The notes under the pieces are model-generated. The model was not told the origin of the DNA and searched no databases. It saw only the letters and a list, made by a program, of their open reading frames with translations. This document shows, in pieces, positions 44,420 through 53,932 of a DNA stretch of 64,000 nt. Made by a program: the position numbers and the translations under genes. Origin of the DNA: Desulfovibrio inopinatus DSM 10711 (GTDB lineage: Bacteria > Desulfobacterota > Desulfovibrionia > Desulfovibrionales > Desulfovibrionaceae); assembly GCF_000429305.1 (NCBI RefSeq), contig NZ_AUBP01000005.1:186001-250000 (forward strand), in the 5' to 3' direction. Positions within the stretch are counted from its first letter, which is position 1. Every line of letters starts with the position of its first letter.

Positions 44420-45394
44420 ATGGATTCCCAAAAAGAACTGCCCATGAAGTGGGGCGAGAGTTATGCTACGCCCCCTTCATTTAGGGACAGGCTATTCGAC
44501 AAGGCGTTTCGTGGTATGGCGTACATTTTTACGACGCTGACAATTGTGTTGCTTGCCTACATTCTGTTTGAAATCGGCGGGAAAGCCATTCCTGCGATGC
44601 AGAAATATGGTTTGAACTTACTCGTTTCTACACAATGGGATGTAAATCAAAATATCTTTGGCATTTTACCGGAAATTTGGGGAACGCTCTACAGCGCTCT
44701 GTTCGCTTTGGTTGTCGGCGGTGTTTTCGGTGTAGCTATTGCGATTTTTCTGACACAGGACTTTTTGCCACATAAGATCGAAATTGTTCTTAAAAACATT
44801 ATTGAGATGCTGGCAGCTATTCCAAGTGTTGTTTATGGGCTGTGGGGAATTTTCGTGCTTATTCCTATCATCCGGCCATTTGCTAATTTTCTTCATGCGT
44901 ACTTTGGGTGGGTTCCCTTCTTTGGAACCGAACTCAGTGGCCCAGGCCTTTTTCCCGGAGCGCTGGTGCTTTCCATCATGATTTTGCCTACGGTCGCTGC
45001 CGTTTCCCAAGATGCATTTCGTGCCATACCGTACAAGACCAAAGAAGCGGTATATGGAATGGGAGCGACTCGCTGGGAAGCCATTTTGCGCGTCATGCTG
45101 CCAACAGCATCCGGTGGAATTTTTGGAGCTTTGGTACTTGGGTTTGGTCGGGCACTCGGAGAAACCATGGCTTTGGCCATGCTTGTCGGGAATTCCAACC
45201 AGATATCGCTTTCATTATTTTCCCCTGCCAACACTCTTGCCGCTTTGCTTGCATTGAACTTTCCCGAGGCAGGAACAACAGAGGTCGAAGTGCTCATGTT
45301 CGCCGCCATTGTCTTGTTGGTCATTACGTTGGTGGTGAACGTGGTTGGACAATTGATCATTAATTACAGCCAACCCGGAGGAGCCAAACGATGA
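44420..45394 (+). CDS. pstC: Phosphate ABC transporter permease PstC
   Basis: A 324-aa inner-membrane permease with about six hydrophobic helices. The N-terminal cytoplasmic segment precedes MAYIFTTLTIVLLAYILF. The ABC coupling motif appears in EAVYGMGATRWEAILRVMLP, and EMLAAIPSVVYGLWGIFVL is characteristic for PstC. It overlaps pstA by four bases (ATGA). Together with PstA it forms the channel for phosphate uptake. Confidence 0.95.
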   Translation: MDSQKELPMKWGESYATPPSFRDRLFDKAFRGMAYIFTTLTIVLLAYILFEIGGKAIPAMQKYGLNLLVSTQWDVNQNIFGILPEIWGTLYSALFALVVGGVFGVAIAIFLTQDFLPHKIEIVLKNIIEMLAAIPSVVYGLWGIFVLIPIIRPFANFLHAYFGWVPFFGTELSGPGLFPGALVLSIMILPTVAAVSQDAFRAIPYKTKEAVYGMGATRWEAILRVMLPTASGGIFGALVLGFGRALGETMALAMLVGNSNQISLSLFSPANTLAALLALNFPEAGTTEVEVLMFAAIVLLVITLVVNVVGQLIINYSQPGGAKR

Positions 45395-46278
45395 CCTCGC
45401 ACACCCTCCCGACTGACACCATTGTGAAGAAGCCAAATTTTGAGACTCAACGTTTTGAAGGTCGTGCTCTTCAATCGTACATTTTGAGTACGATTACTAT
45501 CGTCATGGCTGTATCTGCATGTCTTCCTTTGTTCTCTGTTATCATTATGCTGCTCTATCGCGGCGGAAAACGCTTTTCCATGGAAGTTCTCTACGCGTTA
45601 CCTCCAACAGCGTTTGAGACCGGGGGCGGCTTTGGAAATGCGATTATTGGAACGCTGTTTATGGTAGGCCTTGCAGCAGCGATTAGCGTTCCATTCGGAA
45701 TTTTAGCCGCAATATTTCTTGCTGAACTTGGCCCCTACAAAAAAATATCCCAAATTTGCCGGTTTTGCGCCAAAACACTGACCGGATTGCCATCTATTCT
45801 AGCCGGTGTTTTTTCCTATGCTGCCGTTGTTTTGGTCATGGGGCATTATTCGGCCTGGGCAGGTGGTATCGCCCTTTCCCTCCTTATGATTCCCATTGTC
45901 ATGCTGACAGCTGAGGAAGCCCTCAAAATGGTTCCGAAAAGCATGAAAGAAGCTGCGTATGGCATGGGATGCACTCCTGCGCAAGCTATGATGAAAGTCC
46001 TCTTGCCCGTGGCCATGCCCGGCATTCTCACCGGAGTATTTCTGGCCGTCGCTCGGGCCGCCGGTGAGACCGCCCCACTCTTGTTCACAGCGTTATTCAG
46101 CGAATATTGGCTCCAGGTCAATGATCCCACGGCCTCGCTCGCTGTTTTGATTTACAATTACTCTGGCAGCCCATTTGAAAACCAAATTGAATTGGCGTGG
46201 TGCGCATCCCTTGTACTTGTTGTCCTGGTTTTTATCCTCAACATTGCCAGCCGGGCTCTTGGACAACGTAAAAAATAA
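45391..46278 (+). CDS. pstA: Phosphate ABC transporter permease PstA
   Basis: A 295-aa inner-membrane permease, partner of PstC. Family marks are [20 protein letters not shown] and the coupling loop [20 protein letters not shown], then [16 protein letters not shown]. Its start overlaps the pstC stop (ATGA), and pstB follows 38 bases later. Confidence 0.95.
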   Translation: MTSHTLPTDTIVKKPNFETQRFEGRALQSYILSTITIVMAVSACLPLFSVIIMLLYRGGKRFSMEVLYALPPTAFETGGGFGNAIIGTLFMVGLAAAISVPFGILAAIFLAELGPYKKISQICRFCAKTLTGLPSILAGVFSYAAVVLVMGHYSAWAGGIALSLLMIPIVMLTAEEALKMVPKSMKEAAYGMGCTPAQAMMKVLLPVAMPGILTGVFLAVARAAGETAPLLFTALFSEYWLQVNDPTASLAVLIYNYSGSPFENQIELAWCASLVLVVLVFILNIASRALGQRKK

Positions 46279-46316
46279 GGAACGAAAAAAAATCGTTCAA
46301 CGGAGTTGTAAAGGTC

Positions 46317-47144
46317 ATGGATAACATCAGCAATGCGGCTGGATCAGCGGTCTACGCCGTGAGCCAAGCGAACGATATCATCTTGGACTGCAAGGCGGAT
46401 AAAATTTATTATGGAGAATTTTTAGCTGTTCGAGACAGCCATGTTCCAATTTGTCGAAAACAAATCACAGGCTTTATCGGTCCTTCCGGATGCGGGAAAA
46501 GTACCGTGCTACGAAGCATCAACCGAATGAACGACCTCATCCGTGGATTCCGTTTTGAGGGCAGTGTTCATTATCACGGTGTTAATATGTACGGCGCCAA
46601 GGTTGATCCCGTGATTGTTCGTCGACACATCGGAATGGTCTTTCAGCAACCGAACCCGTTTGCATTGAGCATCTTCGAAAATGTTGCCTTTGGTCTCAGA
46701 CTCAACAGATACAAAGGGAATATGATGGAGAAAGTCGAAAGTGCCCTTCGCGGGGCAGCCTTGTGGGATGAAGTCAAAGACAACTTAAAACATAGTGGGC
46801 TTTCTCTTTCCGGTGGTCAACAGCAACGCCTCTGTATTGCCAGAGCCATTGCAACCGATCCCAGCGTATTGCTCATGGATGAACCATGCTCCGCGTTGGA
46901 CCCCATAGCGACTCGTCAGGTCGAAGAACTCATGGTTCGTCTGAAAGAAAAATATACCCTTGTTATTGTTACGCACAATATGCAGCAAGCCCTTCGCGTT
47001 GCGGATCAAACAGCATTCTTCTCGGTTGATATCAGCCAGGGTGGGCGAACCGGGCATTTGATCGAACTTGGTGTAACAAAACAATTGTTTGAAAATCCGA
47101 AGGAGCAATTGACTCGAGATTATCTCAAAGGAGAATTCAGTTAA
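46317..47144 (+). CDS. pstB: Phosphate ABC transporter ATPase PstB
   Basis: A 275-aa ATPase of the Pst system. Walker [10 protein letters not shown] (55-63), signature LSGGQQQRL, Walker [13 protein letters not shown] and the switch His in VTHNM are intact. PstB marks [18 protein letters not shown] are clear. No phoU or phoBR gene follows in the window, unlike many pst operons; a hairpin at 47232 may end the transcript. Confidence 0.95.
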   Translation: MDNISNAAGSAVYAVSQANDIILDCKADKIYYGEFLAVRDSHVPICRKQITGFIGPSGCGKSTVLRSINRMNDLIRGFRFEGSVHYHGVNMYGAKVDPVIVRRHIGMVFQQPNPFALSIFENVAFGLRLNRYKGNMMEKVESALRGAALWDEVKDNLKHSGLSLSGGQQQRLCIARAIATDPSVLLMDEPCSALDPIATRQVEELMVRLKEKYTLVIVTHNMQQALRVADQTAFFSVDISQGGRTGHLIELGVTKQLFENPKEQLTRDYLKGEFS

Positions 47145-47231
47145 GGCGCAAATTTCTTAAAATATATGCAACGAGATTACCGTTCTCCTTTTGCGGAAAC
47201 ATTATTCTTCCAATATAATCTTTTAGCAAAC

Positions 47232-47270
47232 GGGGCGATCATTATTATTCATAACGGATGACGCCCCTTA
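47232..47270 (+). terminator. Possible terminator of the pst operon
   Basis: GGGGCG-A-TCAT pairs with ATGA-CGCCCC with one bulged base and is followed by TTAATATT. The T-run is poor, so the call is tentative. Confidence 0.4.
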
Positions 47271-47392
47271 ATATTATCCATCAACAAACATAGCACATTA
47301 GATTAATCAACAATGAAACTTCGATAATACAATTAAGCTGTCACAACACATATTTATCATGATAATATGATATTTTATATAAACGACTACAA

Positions 47393-48061
47393 ATGAGTAA
47401 AACATACCAACTCAATCTTGCAGCAATTGAAGAATCACTGCGGCAAACACAAAAAGGATTCTCACACATCAATGATTCTCTTGCAATGCGACGAGAGCCA
47501 ATAGCTGACATTATTATTGACAATATGTTGCTTGGCTATTCATATGTGAATGATTTGTTAAAAAATAAAATCAACATCGTATCGGAAAGCAATAAAGGCC
47601 AACTTCTTGAATTGAATCAAATCGTTCTTTGCGGCTGTGATGATCGTGTTCGCTATGAATTTTCAGAGCATATGCGACAAACGGCTATCCGCTTTTACAA
47701 TCAAGAAGACTGCAATATTGATCATATTGTGAAATGGAACAAGAAGAATAAGTCCAAATCTCCTTGGAGGCGTGCAGCCAGTACCTATGTGTATATGATA
47801 AGTCGCCCCCAGCTCTTTTTTGAAGGGAACCATAGAACTGGCGCCTTGATGATGAGCAATGTCCTGGCATTGGAGGGATATCCACCATTTGTTCTGTCTA
47901 TTAACAATGCCAAGGCCTATTTTGACCCCTCAACCCTTGCCAAGCTCACCCATAAATCGCTTTTCACGACGCTGTATAAATTGCCCAAAATAACGAAGCA
48001 CTTTGCTCAATTCCTTGAAGACCAGGCTGAAAGTCGATATCTAAACAAAGTCAAGACGTGA
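47393..48061 (+). CDS. Fic-fold protein with degenerate active-site motif
   Basis: A 222-aa cytoplasmic protein. The segment PQLFFEGNHRTGALMMSNVL matches the Fic motif HPFx[D/E]GNGRxxR, but the catalytic His is Gln, Pro is Leu and the second Gly is His. Fic enzymes AMPylate or otherwise modify proteins; loss of His makes classic catalysis doubtful. I recall similar EGNHRTGA variants in other bacteria, so this may be a conserved subgroup. The gene and its upstream 250 bp are more AT-rich than neighbours, and no Shine-Dalgarno is visible before the ATG. No antitoxin gene is adjacent. Confidence 0.7.
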   Translation: MSKTYQLNLAAIEESLRQTQKGFSHINDSLAMRREPIADIIIDNMLLGYSYVNDLLKNKINIVSESNKGQLLELNQIVLCGCDDRVRYEFSEHMRQTAIRFYNQEDCNIDHIVKWNKKNKSKSPWRRAASTYVYMISRPQLFFEGNHRTGALMMSNVLALEGYPPFVLSINNAKAYFDPSTLAKLTHKSLFTTLYKLPKITKHFAQFLEDQAESRYLNKVKT

Positions 48062-48338
48062 GACTGCCCGATGTCACATCCATCCCGTCTATCAACGTTA
48101 TTCCGTGCTCTCACGGGTTGTCCGCCAATATGCTTCCCTGAAGTATCGAAGGGGTCTTCATCCACGCTTCTTTTGATTTGATTTTGTTCGTTTCGAGTGC
48201 GCAAGACAGGATAAGACAAGAATGAAGGAGAAATGTATATTTCTCACAGAGCTCTTCTCGTATATTGATAAATCCCTCCCATGACGCAGGAGAACAGATC
48301 AGATGAATGAGCTGGATTTCTAAACGAAGGAGAAATGA

Positions 48339-49538
48339 ATGCTCTACAGAACTATGCCGAAAAACGGGGATAAACTCTCCATTTTAGGATTCGGATGTAT
48401 GCGCTTGCCTATGGCAAATGGAGACATTGACGAGGAACGTGCTATCACCCAAATTCGCTACGCGATTGACCATGGGGTAAACTATGTCGATACGGCGTGG
48501 CCCTACCACAATGGAGCAAGTGAGCCGTTGCTTGGCAAGGCATTGCAAGATGGCTACCGAGAGCGTGTCAAACTTGCCACCAAATTACCCTCCTGGCTCA
48601 TCAAGAGTCGTGAAGATATGGATACGTTCCTCAATGCGCAATTGGAACGACTGCAAACCGACCACATCGACTACTATCTTGTCCATGCCCTTGATGGAAG
48701 ACTATGGGACAATGTCACATCGCACGGTATTCAAGATTTTCTCGATCAGGCCCAACGCGATGGTCGCATTATAAATCCTGGATTTTCTTTCCACGGCGTT
48801 CTTGATGACTTCAAACGCATTATTGATGCCTACCCTTGGACATTTTGCCAAATCCAATACAATTTTATGGATCAGCAGTTCCAAGCTGGGACCGAAGGAC
48901 TCAAATACGCCGCGGCAAAAGATATCGGTATCATCATTATGGAGCCGCTCCGTGGGGGGACTCTCGCCCTCCCCAGCCCTCCTCCGGCTGTGGCTGCATT
49001 ATGGAAAGAGGCGGCAACACAACGCAGTCCGGCAGAATGGGCGCTTCGGTGGGTCTGGAACCATCCGGAAGTCAGCGTGGTTTTGTCAGGTATGAATGAA
49101 GAAGACCATATCGAGCAAAACCTCAACATAGCAAAAGAAGCTCATGCGAATTCTCTCAGCCAAGAAGAACTCGACTTGGTTGATCGTGTCAGAGACATGT
49201 ATAATAAGGTCATGAAGGTAGGATGTACGGGATGTGGGTATTGCCTCCCTTGCCCCATGGGGGTGAAAATTCCAACCTGCTTTGATTGTTATAACAGACT
49301 GCATATGTTTGGAAAGACGGAGGAAGCCCGACTCTTTTATATTGTTTTTACCAGTGGTGTCGCACGCGGTGAAGAGCCTGGCATGGCATCGCAATGTATT
49401 GCTTGTGGCGAATGCCTGGAGAAATGTCCCCAACATATCGCTATCCCAGATATCCTTGAAAAGGCTGCGGCAGAACTAGAAGGTCCGGAGTTTGCCGAGC
49501 AGCTCGAAGCGGTCAAAAAAAGAATGGGTGTTGCATAG
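48339..49538 (+). CDS. Aldo/keto reductase-ferredoxin fusion
   Basis: A 399-aa protein. Residues 1-275 are an aldo/keto reductase barrel: LGFGCMRLPM, VDTAWPYHNGASE, the catalytic-lysine strand ATKLPSWL, and SVVLSGMNEEDHIEQN. The C-terminal part carries [4Fe-4S] motifs CTGCGYCLPCPMGV and CIACGECLEKCPQHI with extra Cys in TCFDCYN. Such clostridial-type fusions link ferredoxin to carbonyl reduction. AAGGAG stands seven bases before the ATG. A duplicated GAAGGAGAAATG occurs 100 bases upstream. The substrate is unknown. Confidence 0.9.
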   Translation: MLYRTMPKNGDKLSILGFGCMRLPMANGDIDEERAITQIRYAIDHGVNYVDTAWPYHNGASEPLLGKALQDGYRERVKLATKLPSWLIKSREDMDTFLNAQLERLQTDHIDYYLVHALDGRLWDNVTSHGIQDFLDQAQRDGRIINPGFSFHGVLDDFKRIIDAYPWTFCQIQYNFMDQQFQAGTEGLKYAAAKDIGIIIMEPLRGGTLALPSPPPAVAALWKEAATQRSPAEWALRWVWNHPEVSVVLSGMNEEDHIEQNLNIAKEAHANSLSQEELDLVDRVRDMYNKVMKVGCTGCGYCLPCPMGVKIPTCFDCYNRLHMFGKTEEARLFYIVFTSGVARGEEPGMASQCIACGECLEKCPQHIAIPDILEKAAAELEGPEFAEQLEAVKKRMGVA

Positions 49539-49550
49539 TCATACAACGTC

Positions 49551-49598
49551 AAGAGTGGCGTTCCGACCTCGACGCCGCTCTTTATGCCCCATTTTTTC
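49551..49598 (+). terminator. Terminator-like hairpin after the aldo/keto reductase gene
   Basis: AAGAGTGGCGT pairs with ACGCCGCTCTT (one G-T pair) around 10 bases, followed by TATGCCCCATTTTTTCTT. The stem is good and the T-run lies slightly far from it. Confidence 0.5.
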
Positions 49599-49653
49599 TT
49601 TGATGCACGGCAACTCGTTACGTAAAAAAATACTTGCCCTTAGGCACGACGCT

Positions 49654-50874
49654 ATGAACATCCTGTACTACGATTGTTTTGCTGGCATAAGCGGCGATAT
49701 GAACTTGGCCGCCATGATCGATCTTGGAGTAGACCCCGACTTTTTACGATCGGAACTCTCGAAACTTGGCTTAGATCATGAATTTGAACTCAATGTGTCG
49801 CGAGATTCCCGACATGGTATTTATGGGACACGCGTCGACGTCATATTGAAAAATCAAGGTGAAGCATCTACGCACAAGGATAAACATCATCACAGTAATC
49901 GACCGCTTCGTAACCTTATCGACATCGAATCTATCGTAGAGCGCAGTGCATTGCCTCAAGAGGTCAAAACAAGAAGTTTGACCATGTTTCATAAGGTTGC
50001 GAAAGCTGAAGCCCATATTTATGAAACATCGATTCACGAGGTCTATTTTCATGAAGTCGGGGCAACCGATTCGCTTGTCGATATGGTTGGTGCGGCCATC
50101 TGCCATCATCATCTTCATATTGACGAAGTATGGTCAAGTCCCGTTGAGCTTGGCGGAGGATTCAGACGTAGCGGCCACAGACTCGTTCCGATACCAGCTC
50201 CCGCGACTGTTGAAATACTCCACGGACTCCCAACGACACGCGGAGCAGTGAAGCAGGAAACCACCACCCCCACGGGGGCAGCGATACTGGCCACGTTGGT
50301 CGATCATTTTGTTGAGAAACCAACCATGGTAGTCGACAAAACCGCCTATGGTATTGGGCATCGAAAATCGGAGATCCCCAACCTGCTCCGTGTCCACCTC
50401 GCTCGAACATCCACGACGCGCAGCGACAACGCAGTTCAAGATACACGCCTCTTACAATGTAATATTGATGACATGACGGCTGAAATGCTCGGTGTCGCTA
50501 TGGATATTTTGATGGAAAAGGGTGCAATGGATGTCCACTTTACGCCGATTTTGATGAAAAAAAACCGACCTGCAACCTGTGTCTCATTGCTCTGTCACGC
50601 AACGGATGAAGAACGTTTCATCGCATTATTGTTTCAGCACACAACGACCTTGGGTGTGAAGAGTTTCGAGCTTAAAAAAACGATTCTCGATGTTGCATTC
50701 GAACGTCAGGAAACACCATTAGGCACAGTCTCGATAAAGCACGCCGTCCAACACGGAAAGGCCATTCGTTCCAAACCAGAACTGGAAGATTGTCGAAAAA
50801 TTGCTGTGGACCACAATATTCCTTTGGCTGAAGTCTACGCCATGATCAACTCTATCCGCAACAATTCAAAATAA
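49654..50874 (+). CDS. larC: Nickel pincer cofactor synthesis protein LarC
   Basis: A 406-aa CTP-dependent nickel-insertion enzyme for the pincer nucleotide cofactor of lactate-racemase-type enzymes. The opening MNILYYDCFAGISGDMNLAA is diagnostic. A His-rich stretch (KDKHHHSN) that could hold nickel, the EVYFHEVGATDSLVDMVG segment and the C-terminal NIDDMTAEMLG are present. The frame extends upstream to 49492, but family similarity fixes ATG 49654. It overlaps larE by one base (TAATG). No larB or larA is in the window. Confidence 0.93.
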   Translation: MNILYYDCFAGISGDMNLAAMIDLGVDPDFLRSELSKLGLDHEFELNVSRDSRHGIYGTRVDVILKNQGEASTHKDKHHHSNRPLRNLIDIESIVERSALPQEVKTRSLTMFHKVAKAEAHIYETSIHEVYFHEVGATDSLVDMVGAAICHHHLHIDEVWSSPVELGGGFRRSGHRLVPIPAPATVEILHGLPTTRGAVKQETTTPTGAAILATLVDHFVEKPTMVVDKTAYGIGHRKSEIPNLLRVHLARTSTTRSDNAVQDTRLLQCNIDDMTAEMLGVAMDILMEKGAMDVHFTPILMKKNRPATCVSLLCHATDEERFIALLFQHTTTLGVKSFELKKTILDVAFERQETPLGTVSIKHAVQHGKAIRSKPELEDCRKIAVDHNIPLAEVYAMINSIRNNSK

Positions 50875-51725
50875 TGACTCCCCCACCCAATTCACCGAAA
50901 AATACGTATGAACGGTTACTCCAGGAACTCCGCGCCATGGGACGTGTTCTCATTGCATTTTCCGGAGGACTCGATAGCACATTCCTTCTCTACGCGGCTA
51001 AACAGGCACTAGGAGACAATGTGCTGGCAGTAACGCTCGTCACACCATATATGTCGACAACAGAAGTCCGCGATGCACAAACAACAGCGCACACATTGGC
51101 GATCCAGCATCAACTCATCGACATTCCGTTTCCCGAAGAAATACGACACAACCCTCCAGATCGCTGTTATCGTTGCAAGCGAGAATTATTTCAGCATGTG
51201 AAAACGCTGGCAGCAGAGGAACATATTGAACACGTTCTGGATGGAACCAACCATGATGACCTTGACGATTATCGCCCAGGGATGCGGGCTTTATCTGAAT
51301 TACAGATAGAAACCCCTCTCCTCACTGTAGGGTTCACGAAACAGCACATCCGTGAACTTGCGCACGAGTTCAACCTGACGGTGTGGGACAAACCGGCCTC
51401 GGCGTGCCTGTTGTCCCGAATTCCACACGACACATACATTGAGGAGGATGAGCTACGGCGCATTGATCGCGCAGAATGCATCCTGAAATCGATGGGATTC
51501 GCTGCAGTCCGATTGCGAAGCCATGGAAATCTTGCTCGCATCGAAGTGCCCGTTGAAAGAATCAATGACCTTGTTGAAACAGCTCTGCGAATGGAAATAC
51601 ATGAACAGCTCAAAGCCTTAGGCTACCGATATGTCACCATGGATATGGGAGGTTACCGTATGGGGAGTCTGAACGAACCTGATGTTTCCTCAGCAGACAG
51701 TGACACCTCATACCCTAAATCGTGA
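50874..51725 (+). CDS. larE: Sacrificial sulfur transferase LarE
   Basis: A 283-aa ATP pyrophosphatase-type enzyme that adenylates the pyridinium carboxylates and donates sulfur. The PP-loop SGGLDS is at residues 30-35. CYRCKRELF (98-106) and KPASACLLSRIP match the family; Cys178 falls at the position of the sacrificial Cys176 of Lactobacillus plantarum LarE. It overlaps larC by one base. The two form a compact unit, but LarB, needed for the first step, must be elsewhere if the pathway works. Confidence 0.92.
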   Translation: MTPPPNSPKNTYERLLQELRAMGRVLIAFSGGLDSTFLLYAAKQALGDNVLAVTLVTPYMSTTEVRDAQTTAHTLAIQHQLIDIPFPEEIRHNPPDRCYRCKRELFQHVKTLAAEEHIEHVLDGTNHDDLDDYRPGMRALSELQIETPLLTVGFTKQHIRELAHEFNLTVWDKPASACLLSRIPHDTYIEEDELRRIDRAECILKSMGFAAVRLRSHGNLARIEVPVERINDLVETALRMEIHEQLKALGYRYVTMDMGGYRMGSLNEPDVSSADSDTSYPKS

Positions 51726-51786
51726 AGAGCTGCTCTGGCCCCCCACAACGCTTCGCGAATAGAGAAGAATGTGATGCAAACCCTTG

Positions 51787-51828
51787 AAAATAAAAAAGGG
51801 ACTACGATGATTGCATCGTAATCCCTTG
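51787..51828 (-). terminator. Intrinsic terminator of the tRNA-Leu transcript
   Basis: On the minus strand AAGGGATTACGATG pairs with CATCGTAGTCCCTT (one G-T pair) around 4 bases, followed by TTTTTATTTT. It starts 6 bases past the tRNA CCA end. Confidence 0.85.
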
Positions 51829-51833
51829 AAATT

Positions 51834-51920
51834 TGGTACCGGGAGCGAGAGTCGAACTCGCACGATGTTGCCACCGCTGGATTTTGAGTCCAGTGCGTCT
51901 ACCAATTCCGCCATCCCGGC
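51834..51920 (-). tRNA. tRNA-Leu (anticodon CAA)
   Basis: An 87-base class II tRNA. The acceptor stem GCCGGGA pairs with TCCCGGT (G-U at the first pair), discriminator A and encoded CCA. The anticodon arm CTGGA-CTCAAAA-TCCAG gives anticodon CAA, reading TTG codons. The T arm has GTTCGACT and a long variable arm lies before it. Confidence 0.95.
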
Positions 51921-52060
51921 GCGTGAGCAGTGAGAACTACGGACATTGTTTAACTTGGTCAAGTCTTTTTTTCTTTTTTTCTTGTTTGCCAAGAAAAGTC
52001 TTGATAGCACGCCTGAAGCGAATTTGCGCTTCTGCTTTCTTCTTAGCAAAGGATATCCCC

Positions 52061-52747
52061 GTGCACCTTCCACTTGGTTCTTTGGTCAATGCAGCGGCTA
52101 TCATTATCGGTAGCCTCATTGGACTGCTTTTCCATGGCAAATTCCCGGATCGATACAAACTAATCGTCTTTCAGGGGCTTGGACTATGTGTTTTCGTTAT
52201 CGGCGCACAAATGGCATTTACGATGACCGCCCCACTCGTGGCCATATTCAGCATTGTTCTTGGCGGCATTCTTGGCGAAGCCATTCGTCTTGATCTTCGC
52301 CTGGAATCACTGGCCCAAACTATGAAACGATTGACCCGGTCCACTGACTCGCGCTTTGCCGAAGGACTGGTTACAGCATCATTGATTTATTGTGTGGGCT
52401 CTATGGCCATTCTCGGCTCTTTTGATGAAGGTTTACGTGGTGACGCCACCCTGCTTTATACCAAATCCATGCTTGACGGCTTTGCATCCATTGTATTGGC
52501 ATCGACGCATGGCGCTGGCGTGTTGTTCTCGTTTGTACCGGTTTTTATTTATCAGGTGTCTTTGACCATTTTGGCCGTCTTTCTCCAAAGCATGTTCACT
52601 CCTGCCCTTATTACGCAACTCACGTCTGTTGGCGGCATTCTCATCATCGGCATCGGCATCAATCTGCTCGACTTCATGGAAGTAAAAGTCTCGAATTTAC
52701 TTCCATCTCTCGTGGTCGTGGTCGTGCTCAGTCTTATTTTTCTGTAG
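52061..52747 (+). CDS. DUF554-family membrane protein
   Basis: A 228-aa integral membrane protein with about seven hydrophobic segments and a conserved LGSLVNAAAIIIGSLIGLLF start and GSMAILGSFDEGLRGDATLL, both typical of DUF554. Function is unknown; a transport role is often guessed. The frame is open back to 51833, but this covers the tRNA gene and is not coding. GTG 52061, preceded by AAAGG, gives the correct family N-terminus. Confidence 0.88.
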   Translation: MHLPLGSLVNAAAIIIGSLIGLLFHGKFPDRYKLIVFQGLGLCVFVIGAQMAFTMTAPLVAIFSIVLGGILGEAIRLDLRLESLAQTMKRLTRSTDSRFAEGLVTASLIYCVGSMAILGSFDEGLRGDATLLYTKSMLDGFASIVLASTHGAGVLFSFVPVFIYQVSLTILAVFLQSMFTPALITQLTSVGGILIIGIGINLLDFMEVKVSNLLPSLVVVVVLSLIFL

Positions 52748-52818
52748 CACTATGCGTTTTCGTCCCATGCGGTGTTTCCCTCTTTACGTGCGGGATTGAA
52801 TTCTTTATCACCTACGCC

Positions 52819-53172
52819 ATGCATGAAATGTCCATTGCCCAAAATCTTCTGGAAATCATCAGCCAGGAGATGGCCAAAAACGGTATGACGACGTTGCACA
52901 CGGTGAAAATCAAATATGGTCGTATGGCCTCAGTCGTTCCAGAGGCCCTGGAGACCGCGTTTATGGCCGTGACAATCAAAACCGACCTTGAAGGTGCGGT
53001 ACTTGAACTTGAAGAAATTCCGGTTACGCTCGAATGCAGTGACTGCGGCCATGAGTTTACACCGGACGAAGATGAGATTCTTTTGCATCCTTGTCCGCAA
53101 TGCGGACAAGATTTCGGCCACACCGTCAAAACTGGCCGTGAACTCTATATTGAATACATCGAAGCTGAATAA
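52819..53172 (+). CDS. hypA: Hydrogenase nickel incorporation protein HypA
   Basis: This 117-aa metallochaperone brings nickel to hydrogenase large subunits. The N-terminal nickel-binding MHEMSIA (His2) and the zinc site C73-x2-C76, C92-x2-C95 are complete. It is followed 17 bases later by hypB. Other hyp genes (C to F) are not in the window. Likely client: MvhA, encoded 26 kb upstream. Confidence 0.96.
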   Translation: MHEMSIAQNLLEIISQEMAKNGMTTLHTVKIKYGRMASVVPEALETAFMAVTIKTDLEGAVLELEEIPVTLECSDCGHEFTPDEDEILLHPCPQCGQDFGHTVKTGRELYIEYIEAE

Positions 53173-53189
53173 CCCCCACGGAGTCGCCT

Positions 53190-53846
<657 letters not shown>

Positions 53847-53851
53847 TTTAG

Positions 53852-53883
53852 GGGCCGGCCGATGTGATGGCCGGCCCTTTTCA
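53852..53883 (+). terminator. Intrinsic terminator after hypB
   Basis: GGGCCGGCC / GGCCGGCCC stem of 9 bp with an 8-base loop, followed by TTTTCATC. Confidence 0.85.
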
Positions 53884-53932
53884 TCTGCTCTGCACTGCTC
53901 TAGCGCTCTATCGATACCTTCCGGAGGCTGCA

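Noticed and set aside
51833-52060. N-terminal extension of the DUF554 protein
   Set aside because: It would translate the antisense strand of the tRNA-Leu gene; GTG 52061 with AAAGG gives the normal family start.
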